Assembly (NCBI GenBank): GCA_016191785.1
Contig: JACPVJ010000149.1
Location: forward strand, 52,114 to 116,113
From: Myxococcales bacterium
GTDB lineage: Bacteria; Myxococcota_A; Polyangia; Polyangiales; Polyangiaceae
Direction of reading: 5' to 3'
Length of the DNA stretch: 64,000 bases
Of this stretch, positions 36,937 through 46,216 are shown piece by piece. Position numbers and translations under genes: made by a program. The notes beneath the pieces were generated by a model that saw only the letters and a program-made list of their open reading frames with translations, did not search any database and was not told where the DNA came from. Numbering within the stretch: the stretch's first letter is position 1; every line of letters starts with the position of its first letter.

Positions 36937-39086
36937 GATTCGGGCTCGTCCACCGCATCATGACTGACGCGCTGGCGGCGCTCGGCCTGTTCGCGCTCAT
37001 CACGAGCGGCGAGCTGAATCGTTGGGTCACCGTTGCCATCGTGCTCGGACTGGTGGCCGCCCTCGCCCTGCCGGACCGCTGGCAGGACCTCCGGCTCGTG
37101 CGGCACCTGGGCGTGATCGCACCCATCGGGCTCCTGTCCCTGCAGATCGGGAGGCTCGGGCTCGGCTCGCCAGTGCTGCCACTGGCGGTGGAGTTCGCCG
37201 CGGGTCTGCAGGTGGTCCGCCTGGCGACCCGGCGCGGAGCCGCCCATGACCAGCAGGTCGTCGTGCTGGCCTTGCTCCACCTGATCGCAGGGACGGTGCT
37301 GGGCGGCGGCATCACCTACGGGCTGTGCTTTCTCGGCTTCTTGATCGTGGCCCCCGGTGCCCTGGTCTTGAGCCACCTCCGCCGCGAGGTCGAGGGTAAC
37401 TACCGACAGGGCGCGCGCGATCGCACCGGGCTGCCCGTGGACGTGCCGCGCATCCTCCGGAGCCGCCGGGTGATCGGCAAGCAGTTCTTGCTCTTCACCT
37501 GTCTGCTCTCGGTGCCCATCTTCCTCTTCACCGCGGTCTTGTTCGTGATGTTTCCGCGAGTGGGGCTCTCGCTCTTGCTGCTGAACCACGGTCGCCCCGA
37601 GCGCATGATCGGCTTCTCGGACAAGGTCGACCTGGGTGGCGTGGGCAAGCTGCGCAGCGACCCGACCATCGCGATGCGGGTCGAGCCCTCCGAGCTTGCC
37701 CAGGACCCGCCGCTCCGCGTGGCGCTCTACTTGCGTGGGACGGCATTCGATCAGTACGACGGCCGAACCTGGTCGCGCACCACCACGCAGCGTGCGCCCG
37801 CCGACATGAACGGCAGCACCGTGCGGATCCGACGTCCCCCGGACCCGACCAGCGACCGGAAGCTCACCATCGACCTCGAGCCGATCGATCCGCCGGTGGT
37901 GTTCTTGCCGAACGACGCGGTCGCGATGCGCCTGCTCGGTCGGGGGGTCGCGGTGATCGGGCAGCCAACGACCCTCTTGGCCGGGCCCGAGGGCGAGTTC
38001 AAGTACGTGAGCCCCGAGGACAGGGGCCTCCGTTACGAGGTCTTTCTGGCGGGAAAGAACGAGCCGCCCCCGCGGCCGATGAGCACGGCCGAGCGCGCTC
38101 GCTACCTGAGCTTGCCCGCCGCCCTGCCGTCGCGCATCGGGGAGCTGGCGGGCAAATGGACGGGCTCGGCGACCACCCCGTACGCCAAGGCCGCGGCGGT
38201 GGAGGCCCGACTGCGCACCGAGTACCGATACGATCTCGAGTCGCCGTCGGGCGCCGACGCGAACCCGCTGGACCACTTCCTGTTCGAGTCGAAGCGGGGG
38301 CACTGCGAGTTCTACAGTACGGCAATGGCGGTCCTACTGCGCACGCAGGGGATCCCGACGCGCAACGTGACCGGATTCGTCGGCGGCACCTTCAACCGCT
38401 TCGGCCGGTACTACGCGGTCCGTCAGGGCGACGCCCACTCGTGGGTCGAGGTGTACGTCGATGGCGAGGGGTGGCGTCGCTTCGATCCGACCCCGCCCTC
38501 GGACGCCGCGCCGCAGAGCGAGATCACCGGTGTCCTGGCCTTCATGCGGGATTTCGTCGAGGCGGCGGCGCAGCGGTGGAATCGCAACGTCGTGGGCTAC
38601 GACCTGAAGCAGCAGGTCTCGCTCTTCCGAACCGTTCGCGACCGGTACGCCTCGCTCCGCGAGAGCTCGAAGGTGGCCTCGACCCTCGGCACGCCGAGGC
38701 GCGCCTGGCTCTTCGTGCTGGGCGTGGCGCTGATCGCCTTGGGCGGCTACTGGTTCCGCCGCACGCGCCGGCCCGGCGAGGCACAGAAATCCCCCAAGAA
38801 AGCGGACGAACTGAGCGCACAGCGGGTGGTCGCCCTCTACCGAGCCCTCGAATCGGCGCTGGTCGTGCTCGGGGTGCCGCGGCCACCCAGCGTTCCGCCA
38901 CTGGCCCACGCCCTCGGGCTCGAGGCCTTGGGTCACCCTGCAGCTGCGGAGGTCCGCGCGCTCACCCAGATCTACATCGAGGCCCGATTCGGAGATCGGC
39001 AGCTGGACGAAGCCGAGCGCAAGACCTTCAACGACCGCGTGCGCGCGCTGAAGCAGCTCCGCGCGGAAGAGCAAGAAGCGGCCTGA
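36933..39086 (+). CDS. TgpA-like membrane transglutaminase
   Basis: A 717-residue protein with about six N-terminal membrane helices (DUF3488 type, residues 10-190). A periplasmic transglutaminase-like domain carries the catalytic triad: Cys in KRGHCEFYSTAMA (about 459), His in GDAHSWVEVYVDG (about 503) and Asp in RRFDPTPP (about 517). A further membrane helix (about 590-608) and a cytoplasmic DUF4129-like end follow. Family members are protease- or crosslinking-like; TgpA of Pseudomonas aeruginosa is essential. It completes the moxR operon. Confidence 0.87.
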
Positions 39087-39089
39087 GCT

Positions 39090-39515
39090 TCAGGTCGGTC
39101 GGACGACGACCCGGGCCGCCTCGCCGCTCGCGGCGCGCGAGAGCCCGACGTGAGCTGCAGCCAGGGGGCGAGCCGTCAGCGCGTCGAGCTCGAGGTTCGG
39201 GTCCCCCGGCTCGACCCAGGCCATGACGACCGCGGTGTCGGCGCCGGCTCGGACCTGCACCACGCTGACGGACACGCCGCGTGAGAGCTCGTCTGCGGTC
39301 ACCGCGCGCTGCATCGACCCGAGGGGCCGCGCGCGCGGAGAGACGCGGCCGCTCGCGTCGATCGCCGCGGACGCGAAGGTCTGAACGACCAGGCGGAGGT
39401 TCTCCCCCGACACGCCGCCCGAGACGTGGGCCCAGACCTGATCCAGCTCCCCGGCGCCGAGGGTCGTCGCTGCGAGCAGCGCGAGCCAGCTGACGGAGCC
39501 TGAGAGGGGGTACAT
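39090..39515 (-). CDS. Small secreted protein, unknown
   Basis: A 141-residue protein with an N-terminal hydrophobic segment (SVSWLALLAATTLGAGE) that looks like a signal peptide. The rest is an alpha/beta mix without recognised motifs. ATG 39515 is used because it gives the signal; the frame reads 30 bases further up. The ribosome site is weak. Convergent with the transglutaminase gene with a 3-base gap. Codon usage supports it as real, but it may be a remnant. Confidence 0.45.
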   Translation of the reverse strand: MYPLSGSVSWLALLAATTLGAGELDQVWAHVSGGVSGENLRLVVQTFASAAIDASGRVSPRARPLGSMQRAVTADELSRGVSVSVVQVRAGADTAVVMAWVEPGDPNLELDALTARPLAAAHVGLSRAASGEAARVVVRPT

Positions 39516-39651
39516 CGCCAGCCGACACTGCACATTGCATGCCACGCCTCCGACTCGGGGAATCCACGGAGAAGACCCGTGCGGCAGGGGACAGCCGCCT
39601 GGCGCCCGGTGTCAGGATGACGACGCAGCCCAGGTCACCGCGACTCGAAGG

Positions 39652-41034
39652 TCAGCGTTGCTTGGCGACCCGGGTCGCCCAGGCGAGCGCCTCGGCGCAG
39701 GTGCCGACGCCCTTCGCGCCACCGGCCTGCCGCTCGAAGGGGCCGGCCACCAGGGCCACGTCCCGACCCGATCGACTCACCGCGAGGGGCCCTGCGGCGG
39801 GGCGCTCGACGCACGCGCGGTCTCGCTTGAGCGCTGCCTTCGCGCGCTCGGGTGACCCGAACTGCCCGGGGGTCGCCGGGTCCGGGCGGACCACGGCTCG
39901 GGCAAACGCCGCGAGGCCACGTTCGGCCGCGGCCTCGTCGTCCCAGCGCACGTGCCAGACCAGCGCGAATCGCTCCCCCGACTGGAACAAGGCCGCGCGA
40001 TCCCCCGCCCAGGCGCTGGCGCTTTCGACGGCGGCACGCCGCGGCATCCACTCTTCGAAGAGCAGGCGCAGGGACTGCTCGCCGAGCACGTCGCGATACA
40101 TCACCTCGGTCGGGCCGCCGGCGCGCGGCAGGGGGAGCGGCACGCGCTCGGCGCGCTCCCGTTTCTCGAACTTTTCCGGGTGAAGCAGCTGCTCGGTGGT
40201 CGTCGGCGGCTCGCGCCAGACCGCGTCGACGCCGGCCCATCCGCGCTTTCTCCGGATGCCGTTCACGAAGATCATGCCGTCGACGTAGGGCGACACCACG
40301 GATCGCTTGAGGATGGTCGGGACGTTGGCCGCATCCGCCGACATTTCGACCCCGCCGCGAACCTCGAGGGCGACGACGTCGTCCGAAACGTCGATCGCGC
40401 GCAGCCCGCGGACCGCGAGCACGTGATCGAGCATGGCGCTGGTGGCGTCGCCCTCGGCCAGGGCGTGGATCGCGCTCTGCTGGTCGGTGGCGTCCTCCCG
40501 GAACTTGATCTGCTTCTCCAGGTCGTAGTGCTGATCTTGCAGCGCGTGGACCAGCTCGTGGGCGAGGGTGGCGTCGCGCTCTGCGGGAGGTAGATCCCGC
40601 GCGAGAAACATGGCCTTTCGCTTTGGATCGTAGAAGCCAGCGAGCTGCGAGCCCATCAGCTCGAGCAAGCTCTTCTCGTAGTCGAAGGTCTCGGGAACGA
40701 CGCCGAGCGCGAAGAGCAACTCGGTCTGCGCACGGATGATCGGCGCGGGGATCTCTTCACGGAGCTGCTTCTTGACGAAAGCGACCATCTCGGCCCGCTC
40801 GATGGTGCGCCCCTGGACCGCGCCCTTGGACCTGAGCTCGCGCCGGCGTTCGACCACGGCGAGCGCCCGAGCCACCACCTCGTCGGCAGCGGTGGCCGCG
40901 GCGGGTGCGGCCCGCGGAGACGGCGCCGCGCTCGGAGCCGCCGGAGGCGCGGGCGGCGAGGCGGGCGCCGCCGCTGGCTCGGGCCGGGGGGAGCACCCGA
41001 GCGCCACCCAGGCCCAGACCGCCCACCGGGTCAT
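39652..41034 (-). CDS. Lipoprotein zinc metallopeptidase
   Basis: A 460-residue lipoprotein (lipobox ALGC) with a Pro/Ala-rich linker. The Zn site is ATLAHELVHALQDQHYDLE (HExxH near residue 159); downstream ALAEGDATSAMLDH may carry a third ligand Glu, as in gluzincins. GFYDPKRKAMFLARDLPP just before the HExxH is also typical of this uncharacterised myxobacterial peptidase type. The start overlaps the rpe stop by 1 base (TGATG). Substrate unknown; an envelope protein-turnover role is inferred. Confidence 0.7.
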   Translation of the reverse strand: MTRWAVWAWVALGCSPRPEPAAAPASPPAPPAAPSAAPSPRAAPAAATAADEVVARALAVVERRRELRSKGAVQGRTIERAEMVAFVKKQLREEIPAPIIRAQTELLFALGVVPETFDYEKSLLELMGSQLAGFYDPKRKAMFLARDLPPAERDATLAHELVHALQDQHYDLEKQIKFREDATDQQSAIHALAEGDATSAMLDHVLAVRGLRAIDVSDDVVALEVRGGVEMSADAANVPTILKRSVVSPYVDGMIFVNGIRRKRGWAGVDAVWREPPTTTEQLLHPEKFEKRERAERVPLPLPRAGGPTEVMYRDVLGEQSLRLLFEEWMPRRAAVESASAWAGDRAALFQSGERFALVWHVRWDDEAAAERGLAAFARAVVRPDPATPGQFGSPERAKAALKRDRACVERPAAGPLAVSRSGRDVALVAGPFERQAGGAKGVGTCAEALAWATRVAKQR

Positions 41035-41696
41035 CAGCCCGCTCGCTCGACGATCGCGCGGATCGCTGCGGCGCGGTCGGGCTTGCCGAACACCGCCGAC
41101 CCGGCCACGAGCACGTTCGCACCGGCCCGAACCACCGCCTCGGTGGTCTCGGCGGCGACTCCGCCGTCCACCTCGAGATCCACCGCCAGGCCGCGGCGCT
41201 CGATCATCTCGCGGACCTTGGCGACCTTGGGCAACACCGCAGGGAGAAAGTGCTGGCCGCCGAAGCCCGGATTCACGCTCATGATCAGGATCAGATCGAC
41301 GTCGTCGAGCAGGTATTCGACGGCGCTCTCGTGGGTGTGCGGGTTCAGCACGACCCCCGCCTTCCGCCCGAGGCGTCGGATCTCGGCCAGGGTGCGCTGC
41401 AGGTGAGTGCAGGCCTCGACGTGAACGCTGATCACGTCAGCCCCCGCCTCGGCAAACGCGTCGATGTAACGCTCGGGCTCGACGATCATCAGATGCACGT
41501 CCAGCGGCAAGCGCGTGGCCGCCCGCGCCGCCTTCACCACGACGGGTCCGAGGGTGATGTTCGGGACGAACCGACCGTCCATCACGTCGACGTGGATCCA
41601 ATCGGCGCCGCCCGCTTCCACGCTCTGGATCTCGTCGGACAATCGGCCGAGATCGGCGCTGAGAATCGAGGGCGCGATGCGCACTTTTCGCGGCAT
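41034..41696 (-). CDS. rpe: Ribulose-phosphate 3-epimerase
   Basis: A 220-residue TIM-barrel enzyme of the pentose-phosphate and Calvin pathways. IAPSILSADLGRL starts it. HVDVMDGRFVPN holds the catalytic Asp and metal His, LDVHLMIVEPE the second His, and IMSVNPGFGGQ and EVDGGV the phosphate loop and second Asp. All expected residues are present and the length is standard. ATG 41696 is chosen over the longer open frame. Confidence 0.95.
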   Translation of the reverse strand: MPRKVRIAPSILSADLGRLSDEIQSVEAGGADWIHVDVMDGRFVPNITLGPVVVKAARAATRLPLDVHLMIVEPERYIDAFAEAGADVISVHVEACTHLQRTLAEIRRLGRKAGVVLNPHTHESAVEYLLDDVDLILIMSVNPGFGGQHFLPAVLPKVAKVREMIERRGLAVDLEVDGGVAAETTEAVVRAGANVLVAGSAVFGKPDRAAAIRAIVERAG

Positions 41697-41802
41697 GAGC
41701 CCCGGGATACACGACCTGCCACGGCGCGACCAGCAGGGCTTCGAATGTGGTCGCCGGCCGTGTTCGACGTGATACCATCCCGCGAACTTCGCGAGCCCTT
41801 CG

Positions 41803-42240
41803 ATGATCACGCGCTCCCTGAGCAAACAGGACTACGACCACATCGTCCAGGTCATCGACCGCTGGTGGGGCGGGCCAACCAGCTCCCTCGCGCACCCCAT
41901 GTTCTTCTACGAGCTCGGGCAGCTGGCGCGCGTGGTGGAGCACGACGGGATCTTGGTCGGGTTCTTGTTCGGGTTCGTCGCGCCGGGGCCGCCCAAGACG
42001 GGCTACGTGCACCTGGTTGGCATCCACCCCGACTATCGACGGCGCGGCGTGGGCAAAGTGCTCTACCAGAGCTTCGAGGAAGAGTGTCTGGCGCAAGGCG
42101 CCGCCCGGCTGAAGGCCATCACCACGGTCGGGAACGACGGCTCGATCGCCTTCCACCGCGCCATGGGCTGGACGATCACGCCGGTCGACGACTACGCGGG
42201 CCCAGCCCGCCCCCGCGTGGTGTTCAACAAGGTGCTCTGA
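41803..42240 (+). CDS. GNAT acetyltransferase
   Basis: A 145-residue N-acetyltransferase of the RimI-like group. VHLVGIHPDYRRRGVGKVLY is the acetyl-CoA-binding motif A, with the Q/RxxGxG/A site as RRRGVG. AFHRAMGW marks motif B. Substrate cannot be told. It precedes the PilZ gene by 2 bases, so the two are probably co-transcribed. Confidence 0.82.
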   Translation: MITRSLSKQDYDHIVQVIDRWWGGPTSSLAHPMFFYELGQLARVVEHDGILVGFLFGFVAPGPPKTGYVHLVGIHPDYRRRGVGKVLYQSFEEECLAQGAARLKAITTVGNDGSIAFHRAMGWTITPVDDYAGPARPRVVFNKVL

Positions 42241-42242
42241 GC

Positions 42243-43043
42243 ATGGCAGGGCCCGGTCACCCGCGCTCCGCCGAGCTTCGATCCGCCCGTGAGGCGCGCG
42301 CCATCCTGTCCGAGGCGTCGGCGGCGCTGCAGCTCACCGAGGGCCACGATCTCGAGCCAGCTGTCGAGAGCGTGGCCCAGGCGAGCAGCGCGCTCTACGA
42401 GCTCGAAGTCGACGCCCCGGCGTCGCAGGACTATCGCAACATTCGCACCGCCATCGCTCACATCAGCGATGCAGTGGGCCTGCTGCAGCAAGTGCCGGCT
42501 CGCCCGGGTACCGACGCCGCCCTCGAAGGGCTGGCCCGCACCCTGGCGCTGCTCTACCCCGTGGCCCGCACCCACCAGCGGCGGCGGCGACGGGTGATCT
42601 TGGACATCTTCGCCGAGCCGGACTCGATCCGCGGCTTGACCGCGCCATCGCCCGAGCCAACCGGGGTTCCGCCCGAGCGCGATGGCTTCGCCGGGGCGAA
42701 CAAACGCGAGGGCGGCGATCGCGTCTTCGTCGAGGTCGATATCGGCTTCGCCAGCCAGTCCCATTTCTACACGGGCCTGTCCCGAGATCTGTCCCGGGGC
42801 GGGCTCTTCGTGGCGACCTACATGCCGCAACCTCCCGGCACGCAGATGGCGGTGCACTTCGTGCTCCCTGACGGCCGGGCAGTGAAAGCCCGCGGCGTGG
42901 TGCGCTGGACGGTCGGCGCTCGAGGTGACACGGCCCCCGGGATGGGCGTCGCATTCGAAGACATCGAGCCCGAAGACCTGAGCGCGATCGTGGAGTTCTG
43001 CGAGCACCGGTCGCCGATCTATCACCAATCGGGAGACGACTGA
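42243..43043 (+). CDS. PilZ-domain protein (TIGR02266-like)
   Basis: A 266-residue protein. The N-terminal half is helical (residues 8-120), possibly a coiled-coil sensor. The C-terminal 110 residues are a PilZ fold: SRDLSRGGLFVATYMPQPPG supplies the D/NxSxxG motif, followed by VHFVLPDGRAVKARGVVRW and the closing strand. The usual RxxxR c-di-GMP arginine pair is not clear, so c-di-GMP binding is uncertain. Myxococcus has many paralogues of this PilZ variant, which supports the lineage call. Confidence 0.75.
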   Translation: MAGPGHPRSAELRSAREARAILSEASAALQLTEGHDLEPAVESVAQASSALYELEVDAPASQDYRNIRTAIAHISDAVGLLQQVPARPGTDAALEGLARTLALLYPVARTHQRRRRRVILDIFAEPDSIRGLTAPSPEPTGVPPERDGFAGANKREGGDRVFVEVDIGFASQSHFYTGLSRDLSRGGLFVATYMPQPPGTQMAVHFVLPDGRAVKARGVVRWTVGARGDTAPGMGVAFEDIEPEDLSAIVEFCEHRSPIYHQSGDD

Positions 43044-43047
43044 GGGT

Positions 43048-43067
43048 CCGCCGATTTGAACCGGCGG
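43048..43067 (+). terminator. Hairpin after the GNAT-PilZ pair
   Basis: CCGCCG / CGGCGG, a perfect 6-base stem with an 8-base loop, 5 bases after the PilZ stop. No T-run follows, so it is at best a weak terminator. Confidence 0.3.
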
Positions 43068-43108
43068 GTCAGGGGCGATAAGGTTTCGCTGCCGCATCGG
43101 AGGCACTC

Positions 43109-44017
43109 ATGCGCTTGCTTGTCGTGTTGTTGGGGTCTTGGTCCCTGTTCTGGTCGACGGGCTGCGCTCAAGCCGAAAGTGTCGGCGGCGGCGGAGTGGG
43201 CGCGGTCGACGGCTCGGTGGGCGGATCCGGTGGCAACGGGGCAGGCGGCGCCGGCGGCAGCGCGACCGGTGGCGCCGGTGGCGTGGGTGGATCCGGCGGC
43301 AGCAGCACCGGCGGCGCGGGTGGCGCGGGTGGCGCGGGTGGCTCCGGCGGCAGCACCACCGGCGGCGCTGGTGGGACCGGCGGCTCCGGCGGGGGTGGCA
43401 CCGGCGGCAGCGGCACCTGCACCCCGCCGGTGACGGGCGGACAGTGCGACACCTCACCGCAGTGCGGGTGCACCGGCGCCCAAGCGTGCCAGGTGACCAG
43501 CGAGGCGGGGACGACGCAGTGCGTGGCCGCGGGCTCGACCCAGCCGTACTACGCGTGCACCTACTCCACGGACTGCACCAAGGGCTACGCTTGCGTCGGC
43601 GGGGCGTGCAAGCTGTACTGCGAGTCCAACACCGACTGCAGCGCGACCTCGGGAGTCTGCAGTCAGGTGACGAAGTCGCCCGGCAACACGCCGATCCCAG
43701 GTTGGAAGATCTGCTCCAAGAAGTGCGAGCTCCACAACCCGGCCAGCGCCTGCGGCCCCTTGCTCACCTGCATTCCGTTGACCAAGGCGACGCCGCCCTC
43801 GAGCGACTGCGGCAAGGCCGGGACCGCCACGACCGCCGGCGCGTGCCTGAACGACAGCACGGCCTGCGCTCCGGGCTACGCGTGCCTGACCAACGGGGAC
43901 TGCCGCAAGTGGTGCCGCGTCCTCTTCAACGACTGCGGCGGCAAGACCTGCCAAGGCTTCTCGACCGGGAATGAAATCGTGATCGACGGAATTACCTACG
44001 GAGTGTGCGCCCCGTGA
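43109..44017 (+). CDS. Gly-rich, Cys-rich lipoprotein
   Basis: A 302-residue lipoprotein: a signal with the lipobox STGC, a 75-residue Gly/Ala/Ser linker (GGAGGSATGGAGG and similar), then 180 residues with many Cys (SPQCGCTGAQAC, YSTDCTKGYACVGGACKLYC), typical of disulfide-rich modules of myxobacterial surface proteins. No named domain recognised. GTG start of the cyclic-nucleotide-binding gene lies inside its stop (GTGA). Confidence 0.75.
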   Translation: MRLLVVLLGSWSLFWSTGCAQAESVGGGGVGAVDGSVGGSGGNGAGGAGGSATGGAGGVGGSGGSSTGGAGGAGGAGGSGGSTTGGAGGTGGSGGGGTGGSGTCTPPVTGGQCDTSPQCGCTGAQACQVTSEAGTTQCVAAGSTQPYYACTYSTDCTKGYACVGGACKLYCESNTDCSATSGVCSQVTKSPGNTPIPGWKICSKKCELHNPASACGPLLTCIPLTKATPPSSDCGKAGTATTAGACLNDSTACAPGYACLTNGDCRKWCRVLFNDCGGKTCQGFSTGNEIVIDGITYGVCAP

Positions 44018-44526
44018 CAGGACTGCCCATCAGCGTCGAGGTCGCCGAGCTCAGGAACATCGGGCTATTCGGCGCGCTCAGTGACGAGGTGCTGGCGCAC
44101 CTGGCGGCCTCGCTCACGGTGAGCACTCCGCCCGCGGGGACGGTGGTGTTTCGTGAAGGGGAAGACGCGCGGGACATGTTCGTGCTGGTCAACGGCGAGC
44201 TCGAGGTGCTCAAGCGCAGCCACCGCGGGATCGACGCGCGCGTGGCCATGCTCGGTCCGGGCGACTGGTTCGGCGAAATGAGCGTGGTCGACGTGCAGGC
44301 CCGGTCCGCCACGGTGCGGACACTGGCTCCGTCGCGGCTGGTTCGCATCACGACCGCCGATCTCGACGCACTGTATCGCTACGACGTGAAGTCGTACGCG
44401 ATCATCGTGCTCAACCTGGCACGCGAGCTGAGCCGCCGGCTGCGGGTGGCCGACGGCATCTTGGCGGACTTCATCGCCAACGTGCTCGACAGCTATCTGG
44501 TCCGGCGCAGCCCCGCAGCGGGCTGA
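44014..44526 (+). CDS. Cyclic-nucleotide-binding protein without output domain
   Basis: A 170-residue protein with one CNMP-binding fold. Signatures: GTVVFREGEDARDMFVLVNG (early glycine turns), MLGPGDWFGEMSVVDVQARS with the phosphate-binding segment (GEMS...R), then TVRTLAPSRLVRI. A helical C-terminus follows, without a visible HTH, so it is not a plain CRP/FNR activator. GTG 44014 overlaps the upstream stop, with GGAG about 10 bases before it. It may be a regulatory subunit for a separate partner. Confidence 0.75.
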   Translation: MTGLPISVEVAELRNIGLFGALSDEVLAHLAASLTVSTPPAGTVVFREGEDARDMFVLVNGELEVLKRSHRGIDARVAMLGPGDWFGEMSVVDVQARSATVRTLAPSRLVRITTADLDALYRYDVKSYAIIVLNLARELSRRLRVADGILADFIANVLDSYLVRRSPAAG

Positions 44527-44528
44527 CG

Positions 44529-44933
44529 TCAGTCCGAGCCGCCATCGGCGGAAGCATCGGGCTCGGCGTCGGTGCTGGCATCGGTGTCCATGCCGCCGTC
44601 GGCATCGGTGCTGGCGTCGGTGCCGCCATCGACGTACGCGTCGGGCTCGGCGTCCGAGCCGGCTTCACCCGCGTCACCGGGTGTTCCGCCAGCTCCGCCA
44701 GCTGCTCCGCCGAAGCCGGAGTCGCCGCCACCGCCCGGCGCCCCCGCCGAGCCGCCCGCGCCGCCTCCGGCACCACCGCCCGCCGCCGAGCCGCCGCTCC
44801 CGCCCGACCCCAGCGTGCCGCCGGCAGCACCGCCAGCCTCGTTGTCCGCTGAAGGCACCTCCGGCTGGGGATTGAGGTCGCAGGCGGCGAAGAGCGCCGC
44901 GACTCCGACCAGCGCGAGCCACCGAGCGGTCAT
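44529..44933 (-). CDS. Gly/Asp-rich lipoprotein, LNPQP type (copy 1)
   Basis: A 134-residue lipoprotein (MTARWLALVGVAALFAAC). Right after the lipid Cys comes DLNPQPEVPS, which recurs in the neighbour at 45061-45378 (GLNPQPDLPA). The rest is Gly/Ala repeats and then an acidic Asp/Ala tail (DASTDADGGMDTDASTDAEP), with no globular domain. Likely a short surface-attached spacer. It converges with the cyclic-nucleotide-binding gene (2-base gap). Confidence 0.6.
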   Translation of the reverse strand: MTARWLALVGVAALFAACDLNPQPEVPSADNEAGGAAGGTLGSGGSGGSAAGGGAGGGAGGSAGAPGGGGDSGFGGAAGGAGGTPGDAGEAGSDAEPDAYVDGGTDASTDADGGMDTDASTDAEPDASADGGSD

Positions 44934-45060
44934 GTGTCACTGAGCCTAGCACGAGCTGAGCCAGTCAACACCCGGTGGATTCTAGGTGAACGTGCGATAT
45001 TCGCGGCACAGCTGTGCCAGCCTGGGCCGGCCCGAAGATCACGCGCGGCACATGTTCAGG

Positions 45061-45378
45061 TCAGTCGGTCGCCTGCGCGGCATCACCGTCGGAGCCAACG
45101 TCGGCGCCCAGGCCAGCATCGCCTGCGTCGGCGTCCTGACCGCCGCCGCCGTCCACGTCCGGGTTCGCCTCACCGTCGCCGCCTGCCTCGGAGGTACCGT
45201 GGAAGGTGCCACCGCCGCCGGAGGCCCCGCCGGTGCCGTCGACACCGCCCGTCCCGCCGCTGCCCGCCAGGCCGCCACCGCCGGCGGTGGCGGGCAAGTC
45301 CGGCTGCGGGTTGAGGCCGCAGGCCGCCGTGACAGCGACCACGACCGCGAGGCACGCCCAACCGATCGACCGCCGCAC
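45061..45378 (-). CDS. Gly/Asp-rich lipoprotein, LNPQP type (copy 2)
   Basis: A 105-residue lipoprotein (RRSIGWACLAVVVAVTAAC) with the same post-Cys block GLNPQPDLP, a Gly-rich linker and an acidic end (DGGGGQDADAGDAG). GTG 45378 lies 10 bases after the tyrA stop, so it is probably co-transcribed with tyrA; an upstream ATG (45420) inside tyrA is possible. Sister of the 44529-44933 protein. Function unknown. Confidence 0.55.
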   Translation of the reverse strand: MRRSIGWACLAVVVAVTAACGLNPQPDLPATAGGGGLAGSGGTGGVDGTGGASGGGGTFHGTSEAGGDGEANPDVDGGGGQDADAGDAGLGADVGSDGDAAQATD

Positions 45379-45388
45379 GCCGCCAGTA

Positions 45389-46216
45389 TCACCCGGATCC
45401 GGCGCGCCGGCGAGCGGCATCGATCAGCTCGAGCGCGGCGGCCGGGTGGGACCCTTCGAGACCCGCGGCCGCGCGCTCGAGCTCGCCGCACACCTCCCGA
45501 AGGGCCGAGGCGATCTCGTCGGCGTTCGACTCGAAGATGTCGGCCCAGATCCCCGGGTTGCCCCCGGCGATGCGCGTCACGCTCTCGAAGCCCGGACCCT
45601 CGGCGCGCTCGGCACCTCGACGCGCGGACAGTACGGCGAGCGCGCTGGCGACCAGCTGAGGCACGTGGCTGGTGAGCGCCAGGGCGCGGTCGTGCTCGTC
45701 CGGGGTCATGACCACCACCTCGGACCCGAGCCGGGTCACGAACGCGTGCACCGAGGCGAAGGCCGCGTCGCTCGCCCCTTGCTTGCACAAGATCCAGGTC
45801 TTGCCCTCGAACAAGTCGGCGCGAGCCCCCTCTGCGCCGGCGCTCGTACCGCCCGCCAGCGGGTGGCCGAGCACCAGTTGGCCTCGGTGCGGCGAGCGCT
45901 CCGCGCGGGCGGCGATCACGCGTTTGGTCGAGCCGCAGTCGGTCACCAGCTTGGCCCGAGCGAGCACGCGCTCGAGGCTGTCCGCGATCACCGACACCGG
46001 CGCGGCGAGCACGACCAGATCGGCGTCACCCAGCTCGCGGTCCACGGCCGCCTCGTCGTCGATGCTCACGCGCACGTCGGAGAGCGAGCGCACCGGCTCG
46101 CTCTCGATGATCGGGCTCCGATCGACGGCCACCACGGCAGTGTCTGGCTGTCGAGCCCTGCACGCCGCCGCGACCGAGCCGCCGATCAGACCGAACCCGA
46201 CGACGCAGAGCCTCAT
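45389..46216 (-). CDS. tyrA: Prephenate dehydrogenase family protein (TyrA)
   Basis: A 275-residue NAD(P)-binding protein. It has the Rossmann motif VVGFGLIGGSVA (4-15), VTDCGSTKR, the TyrA substrate-side block LGHPLAGGTSAGAEGARADL with the catalytic His, and the downstream HVPQLVASALA. It should oxidise prephenate or arogenate towards tyrosine. The ATG is coupled to the upstream DAHP-synthase-like gene by a 4-base overlap. The downstream lipoprotein gene is likely to be read from the same transcript. Confidence 0.85.
   Translation of the reverse strand: MRLCVVGFGLIGGSVAAACRARQPDTAVVAVDRSPIIESEPVRSLSDVRVSIDDEAAVDRELGDADLVVLAAPVSVIADSLERVLARAKLVTDCGSTKRVIAARAERSPHRGQLVLGHPLAGGTSAGAEGARADLFEGKTWILCKQGASDAAFASVHAFVTRLGSEVVVMTPDEHDRALALTSHVPQLVASALAVLSARRGAERAEGPGFESVTRIAGGNPGIWADIFESNADEIASALREVCGELERAAAGLEGSHPAAALELIDAARRRAGSG

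Noticed and set aside
43048..43067. Possible tRNA T-arm (CCGGTTCAAATCGG on the minus strand)
   Set aside because: The stem does not pair in T-arm register, and no acceptor or anticodon arm is found around it.
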